From NCBI RefSeq assembly GCF_000511355.1, contig NC_023135.1:255462-319461 (forward strand): 64,000 nucleotides of DNA, written 5' to 3'. Every line of letters starts with the position of its first letter. The first letter of the stretch is position 1. The notes beneath the pieces are model-generated. The model searched no databases and was not told the origin of the DNA. It saw only the letters and a list, made by a program, of their open reading frames with translations. Shown here in pieces: positions 25,218 to 34,942 of the stretch. Position numbers and translations under genes: made by a program. The stretch comes from Leisingera methylohalidivorans DSM 14336. GTDB taxonomy: Bacteria > Pseudomonadota > Alphaproteobacteria > Rhodobacterales > Rhodobacteraceae.

Positions 25218-26219
25218 TCATTGTTCCGAGAAAGCGGCAATGCGGATCGCCCGCAAAGGTTTGAGGAAGTATTCGAGCACCGTCTTGCTGCCGAGGCTGA
25301 TGTCCGCGGAAACCGACAAGACGGCCCGCAGTTTCAGTTCCTGCAGTCCAGTCCCCGGTTCCGGCGTGATGCGCATCCGCGCCATTTACACAGCTTCGCG
25401 GCTGTCCGGGATATCTGAACTGGAGGAAACGGATACAACTGTGTCTGCAAGGGGCCCGAACTGTGAGGCGTCGAAGGTCAGCAGTGTCAACGCGCCTTCA
25501 AAGCCGGGTACGATACCGCCGATCCGGCTGGCCGGGATCTGGGCTTCGGCAAATAATTCCACCCCGTCAGGGACAATTTCAGCCACGGTTCCGCCCGGTC
25601 CGATGACCTTCCCTTTGGTGTCGACCTCGACAGCCTGGACCACGCAGTCAACCGGGGTGATCAGAACACCGCAGCCGGCGCGCAGCCGGTAGCGGGCGAT
25701 TTCCTCGCCGCGTTCGGCCAGCTTGGCTTCGGTGACGACCACGGTACGGGCTGCCGAACCTTTTCGGCCGGAATGGTATTCGGCTTTTCGCGCCGGGCTT
25801 TCCGCAGTCCGCTTCCTGGCCGTCACAACATCAATCTGTTCGCGCACCTCAATCAGGCTCAATTCGGCCTGGTCTTGGTCGCGGCGGCTTCGGCCAGAAA
25901 GGAAACCTGTTGGTTTTGGCTCAGGACGGCCTTCCAGCTGCTGTAGGGCGTAAACCCCGTGCCATTCAGGATCGCAGACTGCTAGTTCATTTCCAGTTCC
26001 ATTTCCAGTTCCAGGCGCAGCGCCGCTTCGCGCACTCTCAGCTGTTCCAGCTGCAGCAGGCCGCGTGACCGGTCGAAGGTGACCAGCGGATCCCCGGCCC
26101 GAACCTCCGAACCCTGCTGCACAAGAACGGTCGTCACGCGGCCGCCATGTTGGCTCTGCAAGGTGCGCAGGCCCCCCATTGGCATCAGACGGCCATCGCC
26201 AGTCACCGTTTCGTAGACC
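25218..26219 (-). pseudogene. HlyD-family type I secretion adaptor, broken
   Basis: Reading minus-strand frames in order gives most of a membrane-fusion protein: LMPMGGLRTLQSQHGGRV (lipoyl region), LEQLRVREAALRLELE (coiled coil), VSFLAEAAATKT, LAERGEEIARYRLRAG, GGTVAEIVPDGVELFAEAQI, and the C-terminal SADISLGSKTVLEYFLKPLR ending in FSEQ and TGA at 25218. Three lesions break it: TAG at 25982-25984 after a duplicated 12-base GGAACTGGAAAT-like unit, a one-base deletion near 25880 (restoring one C rejoins the frames), and TAA at 25386-25388. The N-terminal cytoplasmic/membrane anchor is missing; the homology stops where the IS256 fragment begins. No ABC transporter or RTX protein gene is nearby. 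Confidence 0.85.
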
Positions 26220-26256
26220 GGGGTCGAGCTATGCCAGAAAGTTGGTAACGGCGTGA

Positions 26257-26508
26257 TCAGGCGGCGGTTAGAATTTGTTTGATCCCGTCGATGAAGGCAA
26301 TGCCCTGAATGATCTCGGGTATCCGGTTTGCCCCGTTCAGCTATTGCCATTTTCCCTGTGCTGACATCATCAGCTTGAACGCCATGGCCAGCCCGGTCTT
26401 GCGGCTGAGGCAGCCTTTGGTATTGCCGGTGCAACGACGCACGGTGGCGAATGTGCTCTCTATTGGATTTGTAACCGGTATGCAGATCCTGGTGCCAAAG
26501 TTCGGCCC
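26257..26508 (-). mobile_element. IS256-family transposase, C-terminal fragment
   Basis: The minus strand encodes VTNPIESTFATVRRCTGNTK and LAMAFKLMMSAQGKWQ, the conserved end of IS256-type (Mutator-like) transposases. A TAG at 26341-26343 interrupts it; the same frame then reads LNGANRIPEIIQGIAFIDG and stops at 26257. The DDE catalytic core and the left end are gone; recognisable sequence begins near 26485. The right end abuts the HlyD pseudogene, so this element probably cut off that gene's 5' part. Confidence 0.8.
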
Positions 26509-26826
26509 CGGTTCTCGGTCCGGGCTGTATGCTGCGAGCATCCGCGGCAGAGGCACCGGGAGCACGAAGATGCGGGCAGGCCGATGTATACGATGAGCCG
26601 CGAGCGCGTGGTAATAGCCGGCCGCTTCTGCGGCGCGTCGGGTTGCGCCGAGCGCGCGAATCCGCAGGTGCCGTGCCGCCCGCCGCTCCCGCTTTTGTCA
26701 CTGGCAAGGGAGGAGCGCATGCGACGCGTGATCAAGGCGACCGGAAACTGCATGGCAGTGTCCCGGATCCTGTCGCCCCATGTGAATCTGGTGGTGATTG
26801 CCAAGCCGCTTCAGGTCGAGGCAATC

Positions 26827-26850
26827 GCCCATGCCCATGCCCATGCCCAT
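26827..26850 (+). repeat. GCCCAT hexamer, four tandem copies
   Basis: Four perfect GCCCAT units encode Ala-His repeats within the IS110 pseudogene. Homologues I remember read AIAHAHVKTDKIDAG at this point, so two units appear to be an in-frame expansion. Confidence 0.85.
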
Positions 26851-27368
26851 GTGAAGACCGGCAAGGTCGGTGCAGGCACATTGGCCAGCCTGTATGCGGC
26901 CGGTTGCCTGCCGGAAATCCGGCCCCCGGATGCAGCCACAGAAGGGATGCGCAGGCTTGTCGCGCGCCGCTATCAGGTTGTCCGGCACCGGACCCGGATC
27001 AAGAGCGAGGTGCATGCCATCCTGCCCCGCGCATCTGATCCCCAAATGCCCGCATGCCGATCTCTTCAACAAGCGCGGCCGCGACTGGCTGAACGGCCAG
27101 CCGGTGCCGGAGGACGAACGGGCAGCGATTGCGCGTCATATCCGGGAGCCGGCCCGGCTCGGGGCAGATCTCGCCCAACTCGGCCGCGACATCGCCCAGG
27201 ACGCGCTGGAGGACGAACCGTTCCGGAGGTTTCTGGCTATCACCGGCGTCAATCCGACGGTGGCTTCCGGGCTGATGGCGGCGATCATCAGCATCGCCCG
27301 GTTCGCCTCTCCCCGGAAACTGGTGAGCTATTTCGGGCTGAACCCGCGGGGGCGCCAACCCGGTTTGG

Positions 27369-27396
27369 AGCCCGCCCAACATAGCCCGCCCAACAT
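27369..27396 (+). repeat. 14-bp tandem duplication inside the IS110 pseudogene
   Basis: AGCCCGCCCAACAT occurs twice back to back (27369-27382 and 27383-27396). Because 14 is not a multiple of 3 it shifts the frame; one copy gives the continuous reading PGLEPAQHSRISKAGRSHA. Confidence 0.9.
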
Positions 27397-27606
27397 AGCC
27401 GGATCAGCAAGGCCGGGCGCAGCCATGCCCGCGCGATGCTGGCCGGGGCAGCCCGGGCCGTGGCAAAGGCACTGGCTCCGCTCCACGCCTTCTTTGTCCG
27501 GATCCGGGCCCGCCGCGGCCACCAGAACCTGCCGCACCATCATGCATTCCGCCGCCTTGGTCGAGTTCGCTGGCGGGGCAGGGCGTCGGGAATCGAGATG
27601 AACGGG

Positions 27607-28017
27607 CTAGTCCAGCATATCGCCTGAAGTGATTTTGGCGACTTCGAACTTGCCGAAATATGAGATCAGGCCGTCACCTTTGCGAAACAGAATCTTGTGG
27701 CCGTCGGAATAGCTTCGTTCATTCCCGCGCTTGGCCTTGTTGAATGCGTCTAGCTTGCGGGCATACGACTAGAATCTTCGGTCCTTCATGGCTGCCAGGG
27801 ATGGGTCGACGTTCTTTTTGTACGGATCCGCAAACTCGATTGCGGCTTCTGCCGCCTCTATCCTGCTGACTTCTTTGGTAGATTTTCGGACGTACTTCTT
27901 CGCGACCGGATCCCAGAGGCGCACGGACCAGAACGGGCTACGGCCTGTCTGATAGATCGCCAGTCCGGTTCGGACCTGCTTCAGCTTAGAGATTTTGTTA
28001 TTTGAATTTCCAGACAC
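27607..28017 (-). pseudogene. tyrosine-type integrase, N-terminal remnant
   Basis: On the minus strand from the ATG at 28017: MSGNSNNKISKLKQVRTGLA, then IYQTGRSPFWSVRLWDP and KYVRKSTKEVSRIEAAEAA. A TAG at 27769-27771 follows RRF; the same frame continues SYARKLDAFNKAKRGNERSY, HKILFRKGDGLISYFGKFEV, and ends at a TAG at 27607. This is the arm-binding and core-binding N-terminal half of a phage/island integrase; the catalytic R-H-R-Y domain is absent, replaced by the IS110 remnant. The start lies 87 bases from the 3' end of tRNA-Met, the usual place for an island integrase, pointing to tRNA-Met as the former attachment site. Confidence 0.8.
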
Positions 28018-28103
28018 GCGTCACGTCCTGATCGTGTGTAACTTATCTGGGGAGTCATTCGCAGGCAAACGATCCTGAATAATCGTTTGAAAACAGTGAG
28101 TTG

Positions 28104-28180
28104 TGGTAGCGGAGGAGGGACTTGAACCCCCGACACGCGGATTATGATTCCGCTGCTCTAACCAACTGAGCTACTCCGCC
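28104..28180 (-). tRNA. tRNA-Met (anticodon CAT), elongator type
   Basis: 77 bases including encoded CCA on the minus strand. Acceptor stem GGCGGAG pairs with CTCCGCT (first pair G-T); D arm GCTCAGTTGGTTAGAGC; anticodon stem GCGGA/TCCGC around ATCATAA gives CAT; T loop TTCAAGT; discriminator A. The first base pair and lack of the initiator C1-A72 mismatch argue for elongator Met; tRNA-Ile2 (lysidine) cannot be fully excluded by eye. Its 3' end faces the integrase remnant. Confidence 0.93.
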
Positions 28181-28197
28181 GCTCGCTGTGTGGACGC

Positions 28198-28226
28198 GAT
28201 TTACGGAATGCTGCCGGTCGGGTCAA
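28198..28226 (-). promoter_or_regulatory. candidate promoter of tRNA-Met
   Basis: Minus strand TTGACC (28226-28221), 17 bases, TAAATC (28203-28198), 17 bases before the tRNA 5' end. Near-consensus -35. Confidence 0.55.
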
Positions 28227-28379
28227 GCAGAAAAGCGGAAGAATTCCGGATTTCCCGGAGTTTTGTTCAGGCTGTAAATTATGTTGATCTAAAATAAGTG
28301 CTTATGCCGGAGGAGGTGCGCGTCATAGGCCAGCAAGGCAAGCCGCGGGAGGCGGCGGTAAGCCAAGTCTGGCGGGCCC

Positions 28380-29180
28380 TTAGTCAATCGGAGCGTCAAG
28401 GGCAGCCAGTTCGGGCAGGGGCAGCTGGTCCAGCAGGCCAAACACCAGTGCGCGGCAAGTTTCACCTGCCCAGTCCGCAGGATGAAAGCCGGGCGGTAAA
28501 TCCGGATGGCGCAGAACGACGCGGCGCCAGCGGTGTACGATCAAGGTGCGCAGAGTGCCGGTTTGAGCCGGGGTCAGCCGGGATGGCGGCGGTGTGATTT
28601 GTTCCAGGTCCTGCTGCAATTCCTTGCAGGCTTTACACAGTTGCAGAGGGAACAAGCGTGCCTTCAGCCAGCCTGGCACGGCGATGCTGCTGACCTCTGC
28701 GGCCATCAGGTCATCCAGAGTGTGCGGTACCGGTCCATGCCCCAGGGCAGTGGTCCGGTTCACGCTTACATAGTTAGGCAGCAGCAGAACGTCGTCCAGA
28801 GTGCTTTGGCCGGTGCCGTCCTCGGCGATAAGCACATGCCAGTCGCCCGGCGCCGCGGCACTGCGGCCGTAAATCCGGGGCGTCACGGCGGCAGATTGGT
28901 TGCGGCCGTATTCGGTCAGATAGTGGATTGACGCACGGCCAGCGCGGGCGCTTTCGATCCAGCCGTCCTTGCGCAGCCGGTGCAGGGCTACCCGGATTGC
29001 CTCGGGCTTGATTCCCATCGGGGTAATGATGCGTGTCAGGGCGCCGCCGCTGATCCGGGCGCCTTTTTCCTGGGCCAGATCGCCGAACAGCGACACAATC
29101 ACCGACCAGACCCGCTGGTTCTGGGGGTCATTCAGTTGCTGGACGGTGGCGTCAAACCAGGGGTTTAGCTGTTCGTTCAT
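28380..29180 (-). CDS. paaX: phenylacetate catabolism repressor, PaaX family
   Basis: A 266-residue protein from ATG 29180 (MNEQLNPWFDATVQQLND); an ATG four codons earlier is possible. The N-terminal winged helix includes WSVIVSLFGDLA and ISGGALTRIITPMGIKPEAIRVALHRLRKDGWIESAR-type residues (read in pieces here), the PaaX DNA-binding pattern. The middle and C-terminal domains carry WHVLIAEDG, LLPNYVSVN and WRRVVLRHPDLPPGF, typical of PaaX. It represses paa genes until phenylacetyl-CoA binds. It lies downstream of paaZ on the same strand with 83 bases between, containing a strong dyad. Confidence 0.9.
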   Translation of the reverse strand: MNEQLNPWFDATVQQLNDPQNQRVWSVIVSLFGDLAQEKGARISGGALTRIITPMGIKPEAIRVALHRLRKDGWIESARAGRASIHYLTEYGRNQSAAVTPRIYGRSAAAPGDWHVLIAEDGTGQSTLDDVLLLPNYVSVNRTTALGHGPVPHTLDDLMAAEVSSIAVPGWLKARLFPLQLCKACKELQQDLEQITPPPSRLTPAQTGTLRTLIVHRWRRVVLRHPDLPPGFHPADWAGETCRALVFGLLDQLPLPELAALDAPID

Positions 29181-29195
29181 AGCGATAAACATAGT

Positions 29196-29226
29196 CCGCC
29201 CGGACGGGTTAGACCAGTCCGGGCGG
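29196..29226. terminator. hairpin between paaZ and paaX
   Basis: Perfect 10-bp arms CCGCCCGGAC and GTCCGGGCGG with an 11-base loop, lying just upstream of the paaX start. Without a T-tract it may be a Rho-type stop for paaZ, an mRNA-stabilising stem, or an operator. Confidence 0.4.
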
Positions 29227-29263
29227 GAGCCGCGTTACCGCTGCCTGCTGCTTTAACATTGGT

Positions 29264-31294
29264 TCAAAAGGCGTTCATGGTCAGCAGCTCATATTCCGCT
29301 GCAATCTCGTCGTCTTGATTGGTGAGGGTGACGTGCCAGCGGACTTCGCCGTATTCCTCATTGCGCGGGGTCTTTTTCTTGACCGTCAGGCGGACCTTGA
29401 TGCTTTCGCCCGCGGAAATGGGTTTCATGAAGCGCAGATTATCCAGGCCGGTGTTGGCCAGAACCGGGCCTTCGTCCGGCTGCACGAACATGCCGGCGGC
29501 AAAGGACAACAGCAGGTAGCCATGCGCAACCCGGCCCGGGAAGAACGGGTTCCGCTTGGCGGCCGCGTCGTCCATATGGGCATAGAAGGTGTCGCCGGTG
29601 AAATGGGCGAAGGTTTCGATATCCTCCAGCGTCACGGTACGGGGCGCGGTGAGCAGGGTCTCGCCAATCGCCAGCTCGCCGAACTTGCGGGTGAAGGGGT
29701 GCGCCGGGCCTTTGACCTCGGTGCCGCCGGGCACCCATTTTTCGCCGATCGCCGACAGGATGTCGGGCGAGCCCTGAATGGCGGTGCGCTGCATGTAGTG
29801 TTTGACGCCGCGCACGCCGCCCAGTTCCTCGCCGCCGCCGGCGCGGCCGGGGCCGCCATGCACCATATGGGGCAGGGGGGAGCCGTGGCCGGTGCTTTCC
29901 TTCATCGAGTCGCGGTTGTTGAAGTAGAGGCGGCCGTGATATGCGCCGGCGCCAATGGCAACCTTGCGCGCGACGGCCGGGTCGTGGGTGATGACCGAGG
30001 CCACCAGCGAGCCCTGGCCGCGGTTGGCCAGATCGATGGCGTGGTCCAGATCTCGGTAGCCCATGATGGTGGAGACGGGGCCAAAGGCCTCGGTGTCGTG
30101 CACGCGCTGCGCCTTGTCCGGCTCGGCGCAGTGGAACAGCATCGGCGGGACAAAGGCGCCTTTGTCGGCGTCAGCGCCGTCGACGGTAAAGCTGTCCGGA
30201 TTGCCAAAGACGCGTTCCGCTTCCCGGCCGATGATCGCGGCCTTTTCCAGCACGTCGCGTTTCTGGCCGTTGGAGACCAGCGCACCCATGCGGGTGGTTT
30301 CCAGACGGGGGTCGCCGATTGTTGTTTTGGAGAGGCGGGCCGACAGTGCCTCGATCACCGCATCCACCTGCGCCTGCGGCGCGATGATGCGGCGGATGGC
30401 GGTGCATTTCTGGCCCGCCTTGGTGGTCATCTCGCGGCTGACTTCCTTGACGAACAGGTCGAACTCCGGCGTGCCGGGCTGCGCATCGGGGCCAAGGATC
30501 GAGGCGTTGAGGCTGTCCTGCTCGGCGACGAAGCGGACCGAGTTTTCCAGAATCACCGGGTTGGCGCGCAGCTTCAGCGCGGTTTGCGCCGAGCCGGTAA
30601 AGCTGACAACGTCCTGCATGGTCAGGTGGTCCAGCATGTCGCCCAAGCCCCCCGACACTAGCTGCAGTGCGCCTTCGGGCAGGATGCCGCTGTCGAGCAT
30701 CAGCTTCACCGCCAGTTCAGTGACGTAGCAGCTGTTGGTGGCGGGTTTCACGATGGCCGGAACACCTGCCAGAAGTGTGGGGGCCAGCTTCTCCAGCATG
30801 CCCCAGACCGGGAAGTTGAAGGCGTTGATATGTACCGCGACACCGCGCAGCGGGGTGCAGATGTGCTGGCCCAGGAAGGTGCCGTTGCGGCTCAGCTGCT
30901 CCACATCGCCGTCGAGGTAGACATGACCGTCGGGCATCTCGCGCCGGCCTTTGGAGGCGAACACAAACATGGTGCCGATGCCGCCGTCGATGTCGATCAT
31001 GTGATCGGACTGGGTGGCGCCGGTGTCGAAGCTGAGGTCATACAGCGCCTGCTTGTGCTTGTTCAGGTGGCCTGCGAGCGCCTTCAGCATCCGGGCTCGG
31101 TCGTGGAAGGTCAGTTTGCGCAGGTTGGCCCCGCCGACCGTACGGGCGTAGTCGAGCATCGCCTGCACATCGAGCGCGTCATTGCCGGCGCTGGCGATCA
31201 CCTTGCCGGTGATGGCGCTGGCGATGTTGCGGGCGCCTGCACCCGGTGCGACCCATCGGCCCGCTGCAAAGCTGGAAATCTCAAGAAGGCTCAT
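29264..31294 (-). CDS. paaZ: oxepin-CoA hydrolase / 3-oxo-5,6-dehydrosuberyl-CoA semialdehyde dehydrogenase
   Basis: A 676-residue bifunctional enzyme. Residues 1 to about 520 are an aldehyde dehydrogenase: [33 protein letters not shown], and the catalytic Cys in [12 protein letters not shown]. The C-terminal 130 residues are a MaoC-like (R)-hydratase domain with the catalytic Asp/His in [13 protein letters not shown] and [16 protein letters not shown]. It opens the oxepin-CoA ring and oxidises the resulting aldehyde in aerobic phenylacetate breakdown. Start ATG 31294 follows AAAGGAC. It is divergent from paaG, and the shared promoter region holds a TetR-type dyad. Confidence 0.95.
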   Translation of the reverse strand: MSLLEISSFAAGRWVAPGAGARNIASAITGKVIASAGNDALDVQAMLDYARTVGGANLRKLTFHDRARMLKALAGHLNKHKQALYDLSFDTGATQSDHMIDIDGGIGTMFVFASKGRREMPDGHVYLDGDVEQLSRNGTFLGQHICTPLRGVAVHINAFNFPVWGMLEKLAPTLLAGVPAIVKPATNSCYVTELAVKLMLDSGILPEGALQLVSGGLGDMLDHLTMQDVVSFTGSAQTALKLRANPVILENSVRFVAEQDSLNASILGPDAQPGTPEFDLFVKEVSREMTTKAGQKCTAIRRIIAPQAQVDAVIEALSARLSKTTIGDPRLETTRMGALVSNGQKRDVLEKAAIIGREAERVFGNPDSFTVDGADADKGAFVPPMLFHCAEPDKAQRVHDTEAFGPVSTIMGYRDLDHAIDLANRGQGSLVASVITHDPAVARKVAIGAGAYHGRLYFNNRDSMKESTGHGSPLPHMVHGGPGRAGGGEELGGVRGVKHYMQRTAIQGSPDILSAIGEKWVPGGTEVKGPAHPFTRKFGELAIGETLLTAPRTVTLEDIETFAHFTGDTFYAHMDDAAAKRNPFFPGRVAHGYLLLSFAAGMFVQPDEGPVLANTGLDNLRFMKPISAGESIKVRLTVKKKTPRNEEYGEVRWHVTLTNQDDEIAAEYELLTMNAF

Positions 31295-31354
31295 GATGCT
31301 GTCCTTTTCGTCACGCCGGTGGGAACCGGCTGGCTGGAATCCGATGCTGAGATA

Positions 31355-31374
31355 TATTGACCGTCCGGTCGGTT
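31355..31374. promoter_or_regulatory. candidate TetR-type operator between paaZ and paaG
   Basis: The core GACCG/CGGTC is a perfect 5-bp dyad around two bases; the right half extends as CGGTCGGTT. The element lies in the 17-base spacer of a minus-strand promoter candidate (TTGCAT, AATATA) for paaZ and overlaps TTGACC usable on the plus strand for paaG. TetR-family PaaR proteins bind sites of this kind; the assignment is inference. Confidence 0.45.
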
Positions 31375-31420
31375 TATGCAAGGTGTTTGTCAAATGCGTC
31401 GCTGACAGGGTGAGGGAACG

Positions 31421-32206
31421 ATGAGCGATACGATTCTGGTAGAGGATCACGGGACCTGGGTGGAGATTGCCCTGAACCGCCCGGACCGGCTGAACAGTTT
31501 CAACGAGGAGATGCACAACGCCTTGCGTGGCGCGCTGGAAGCGGCGCGTGATGGGGGTGCCCGTGCAGTGCTTCTGACCGGGACGGGCCGCGGCTTTTGC
31601 GCGGGCCAGGATTTGGGCGACCGCGATCCGCGCAAGATGGACGGGCCGCCGGACCTGAGCAAGACCGTGCGCACATTCTATGCGCCGCTGGTGCGGTTGA
31701 TCCGGTCGCTGAACTTTCCGGTGATCTGTGCGGTCAATGGCGTGGCCGCCGGGGCCGGGGCCAATTTGGCGTTAGCCTGCGACATGGTGCTGGCGGGTGA
31801 GAGCGCCAAATTCATCCAGTCGTTCTCCAAGGTTGGCCTGATTCCCGACACCGGCGGCAGCTGGCATCTGCCGCGGCTGCTGGGCGAAGCGCGGGCCAAG
31901 GGGCTGGCGCTGACCGCCGAACCGCTGCCTGCGAAAAAGGCCGAAGACTGGGGGCTTATCTGGAAGGCGCTGCCCGATGACGAGCTGATGGCTGAGGCCC
32001 GCGCGCTGGCAGAGAAATTCGCAAACGGCCCCACTCTGGGCCTGGGACTGACCAAGCAGTGCCTTCAGGCGGCGGCGGTCAACACGCTGTCCGATCAGCT
32101 GGATATCGAAGCCGACGCGATGAAAACCTGCGGCGAAAGTTCGGATTATGCTGAAGGCGTGGCCAGTTTCCTGGAAAAACGCGCACCAGCGTTCAAGGGC
32201 AGGTGA
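31421..32206 (+). CDS. paaG: 2-(1,2-epoxy-1,2-dihydrophenyl)acetyl-CoA isomerase
   Basis: A 261-residue crotonase-fold enzyme. The oxyanion-hole segments are RGFCAGQDLGDRD and NGVAAGAGANLALACDM. The conserved Asp region FSKVGLIPDTGGSWHLPRLL and AKKAEDWGLIWKA match PaaG rather than a general enoyl-CoA hydratase, which would have Glu at the catalytic positions. It converts ring 1,2-epoxyphenylacetyl-CoA to oxepin-CoA. It heads the plus-strand run paaG-paaI-paaK-tetR and ends 2 bases before paaI. Confidence 0.92.
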   Translation: MSDTILVEDHGTWVEIALNRPDRLNSFNEEMHNALRGALEAARDGGARAVLLTGTGRGFCAGQDLGDRDPRKMDGPPDLSKTVRTFYAPLVRLIRSLNFPVICAVNGVAAGAGANLALACDMVLAGESAKFIQSFSKVGLIPDTGGSWHLPRLLGEARAKGLALTAEPLPAKKAEDWGLIWKALPDDELMAEARALAEKFANGPTLGLGLTKQCLQAAAVNTLSDQLDIEADAMKTCGESSDYAEGVASFLEKRAPAFKGR

Positions 32207-32208
32207 CC

Positions 32209-32634
32209 ATGACCCCGAAAGAACGCGCTGAAAAATCTGCTGCCGCCATGTGGGCGGATGACCACGCTTCGAAATGGGCGGGGATGGAGATCACCCATGT
32301 GGATGAGGGCGAGGCGACGCTGGAGCTGACCATCGCCCGGCACCACTGCAACGGCCACGGCATCTGCCATGGCGGTGTGACCTTCATGCTGGCCGACAGC
32401 GCCTTTGCCTTTGCCTGCAACAGCCGCAACCAGGCCACCGTGGCGCAGCACAACGTGATCAGCTTCACCGCGCCGGGTCGGCTTGGCGACAGGCTGACCG
32501 CCAAGGCCCGCGAGATTTCCCTGACGGGGCGCAGCGGTATTTATGACGTGACTGTAATCAATCAGAACGGCCAGCAGATCGCCGAATTCCGGGGATTCTC
32601 CCGGGCGGTCAAAGGCCAGTTGTTTGACGCATAA
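32209..32634 (+). CDS. paaI: phenylacetyl-CoA pathway thioesterase PaaI
   Basis: A 141-residue hotdog-fold thioesterase starting at ATG 32209 (a GTG at 32203 is less likely). The PaaI signature CNGHGICHGGVTFMLADSAFA holds the catalytic region, with VAQHNVISFTAPGRLGD following. It is thought to hydrolyse dead-end or excess CoA esters of the pathway and so recycle CoA. It lies between paaG and paaK on the same strand, spaced by 2 and 15 bases, as part of one operon. Confidence 0.93.
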   Translation: MTPKERAEKSAAAMWADDHASKWAGMEITHVDEGEATLELTIARHHCNGHGICHGGVTFMLADSAFAFACNSRNQATVAQHNVISFTAPGRLGDRLTAKAREISLTGRSGIYDVTVINQNGQQIAEFRGFSRAVKGQLFDA

Positions 32635-32649
32635 GGTGTGGAGGACGCT

Positions 32650-33960
<1,311 letters not shown>

Positions 33961-33975
33961 ATGAGGGAGTGAGTT

Positions 33976-34572
33976 TTGGCCCGCACCATCGCAAAAGACC
34001 ATGATCAGAAACGCACCCAGATCCTGAAATCCGCAGCCAAGGTGTTTGCGGAAGCGGGCTATGACCGCGCGTCGATGACACAGCTGGCGCGGGAATGCGG
34101 GATCTCCAAGGCGAACATCTACCACTATTACGACAGCAAGGATGCCGTGCTTTTCGGCCTTCTTGATACCTATCTTTGCGACCTGCGCGACCGGGTTTGC
34201 GGGGTGGAGGCGGAGGTCTGCGGCCCGGAGGACAGGCTGCGCCGTATTGTGTCGGAGATCATGCTGGCCTATCAGGGCGCGGACCACGAGCATCAGGTGC
34301 AGATCAGCGCCATGGGGGCGTTGCCGGAGGATCAGAAGAAGCTGCTGCGCGCTTACCAGCGCGAGATGGTGCAGGTTGTCAGCAGCGCGCTGGCGGCGGT
34401 GGCTCCGGAGGTGTTCGAGGGCGAAAATGCCAAGTTGCGCGGCGCAACCATGTCGGTCTTCGGCATGTTGAACTGGTATTACATGTGGAATTCCGGTGCG
34501 GGCTCCAAGGCGCGCGAGGACTATGCGCGGCTGGCGGCAGATCTGGTTCTGAATGGAATCAAGGGCCTTTGA
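33976..34572 (+). CDS. TetR-family regulator at the end of the paa operon
   Basis: A 198-residue TetR protein beginning at a TTG (33976) after a GAGGGAGTGAG ribosome site. The helix-turn-helix reads ILKSAAKVFAEAGYDRASMT and ARECGISKANIYHYYDSK. The C-terminal ligand domain is helical and not assignable to a ligand by eye. It lies 15 bases after paaK, so it is co-transcribed with paaGIK. In several proteobacteria phenylacetate genes are repressed by a TetR protein called PaaR that responds to phenylacetyl-CoA; position suggests the same here. A PaaX-type repressor gene is present too, so the cluster may have two regulators. Confidence 0.85.
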   Translation: MARTIAKDHDQKRTQILKSAAKVFAEAGYDRASMTQLARECGISKANIYHYYDSKDAVLFGLLDTYLCDLRDRVCGVEAEVCGPEDRLRRIVSEIMLAYQGADHEHQVQISAMGALPEDQKKLLRAYQREMVQVVSSALAAVAPEVFEGENAKLRGATMSVFGMLNWYYMWNSGAGSKAREDYARLAADLVLNGIKGL

Positions 34573-34675
34573 CGCCCTTGATGTTCAGCACGGAAGCGTG
34601 ACCCGAAAACGCCGCAGAGTTTCTTTTGCGTTTGCGTCGGCCTGCACTAGACTTGCGGACCTCAAGGAGGGCGGC

Positions 34676-34885
34676 ATGGCAAACTCTGACAGTTTCGAAA
34701 AGTTCTACTACAAAAAGGTCGGGCTGGGCGAGGGCTGCGGCTGCGCCGAACGGGTGATAGACATCCATGAATTCGACCGCCAGTCGGGCCGGCCGCAACT
34801 GAAATCCTTTGGCCGCCGGTTCTCGATCAGGTCTTTTGCCTTGAAGTACGGGCTCATGTCCCGGCGCAGGACACCGGTGGAGTAG
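34676..34885 (+). CDS. small conserved-looking hypothetical protein
   Basis: A 69-residue protein beginning MANSDSFEKFYYKKVGLGEG, with an excellent AAGGAGG ribosome site seven bases before the ATG. It has two close cysteines (EGCGCAERVIDIHE) and a basic C-terminus (SFGRRFSIRSFALKYG). No membrane segment or signal peptide. I do not recognise the family. It stands alone between the paa operon and an OmpA-family gene on the other strand. Confidence 0.55.
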   Translation: MANSDSFEKFYYKKVGLGEGCGCAERVIDIHEFDRQSGRPQLKSFGRRFSIRSFALKYGLMSRRRTPVE

Positions 34886-34898
34886 AGACCGGGAAGCA

Positions 34899-34920
34899 CC
34901 CGGAGGGGCAGCCCCCCGGG
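34899..34920. terminator. hairpin between convergent genes
   Basis: CCCGGAGGGG pairs with CCCCCCGGG over a 3-base loop, with one bulge. It lies between the ends of the small gene (plus) and the OmpA-family gene (minus) and could serve both strands, although no T-tract is present. A second small dyad CTGATC/GATCAG overlaps the OmpA-family stop codon. Confidence 0.4.
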
Positions 34921-34942
34921 CGCAACTGATCTTGCTAAACGA

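Larger units (their letters stand above)
26719..27552 (+). mobile_element. IS110-type transposase pseudogene
   Basis: Three plus-strand frames join into an IS110-family transposase lacking its first ~40 residues and its end: SRILSPHVNLVVIAKPLQ and TEGMRRLVARRYQVVRHRTR; then KCPHADLFNKRGRDWLNGQP and the transposase_20 motif ITGVNPTVASGLMAAI with KLVSYFGLNPR; then KAGRSHARAMLAGAARAV and LHAFFVRIRARRGHQ. The first shift is an extra C in the CCCC run at 27025-27028. The second is a 14-base tandem duplication at 27369-27396; removing one copy restores the frame. A GCCCAT hexamer repeated four times (26827-26850) expands His-Ala. The DEDD N-terminal catalytic part is incomplete. Confidence 0.88.

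Noticed and set aside
26827..26850. GCCCAT repeat as a CRISPR or VNTR regulatory array
   Set aside because: Only four 6-base units, in frame inside a transposase pseudogene and explained as slippage.
24873..28104. A direct repeat of the tRNA-Met 3' end marking the far side of an island
   Set aside because: I found no second copy of the T-arm/acceptor sequence in the window, so no att pair can be claimed.
29315..30661. 448-codon plus-strand frame opposite paaZ
   Set aside because: paaZ is complete on the other strand with catalytic residues; this frame has no domain.
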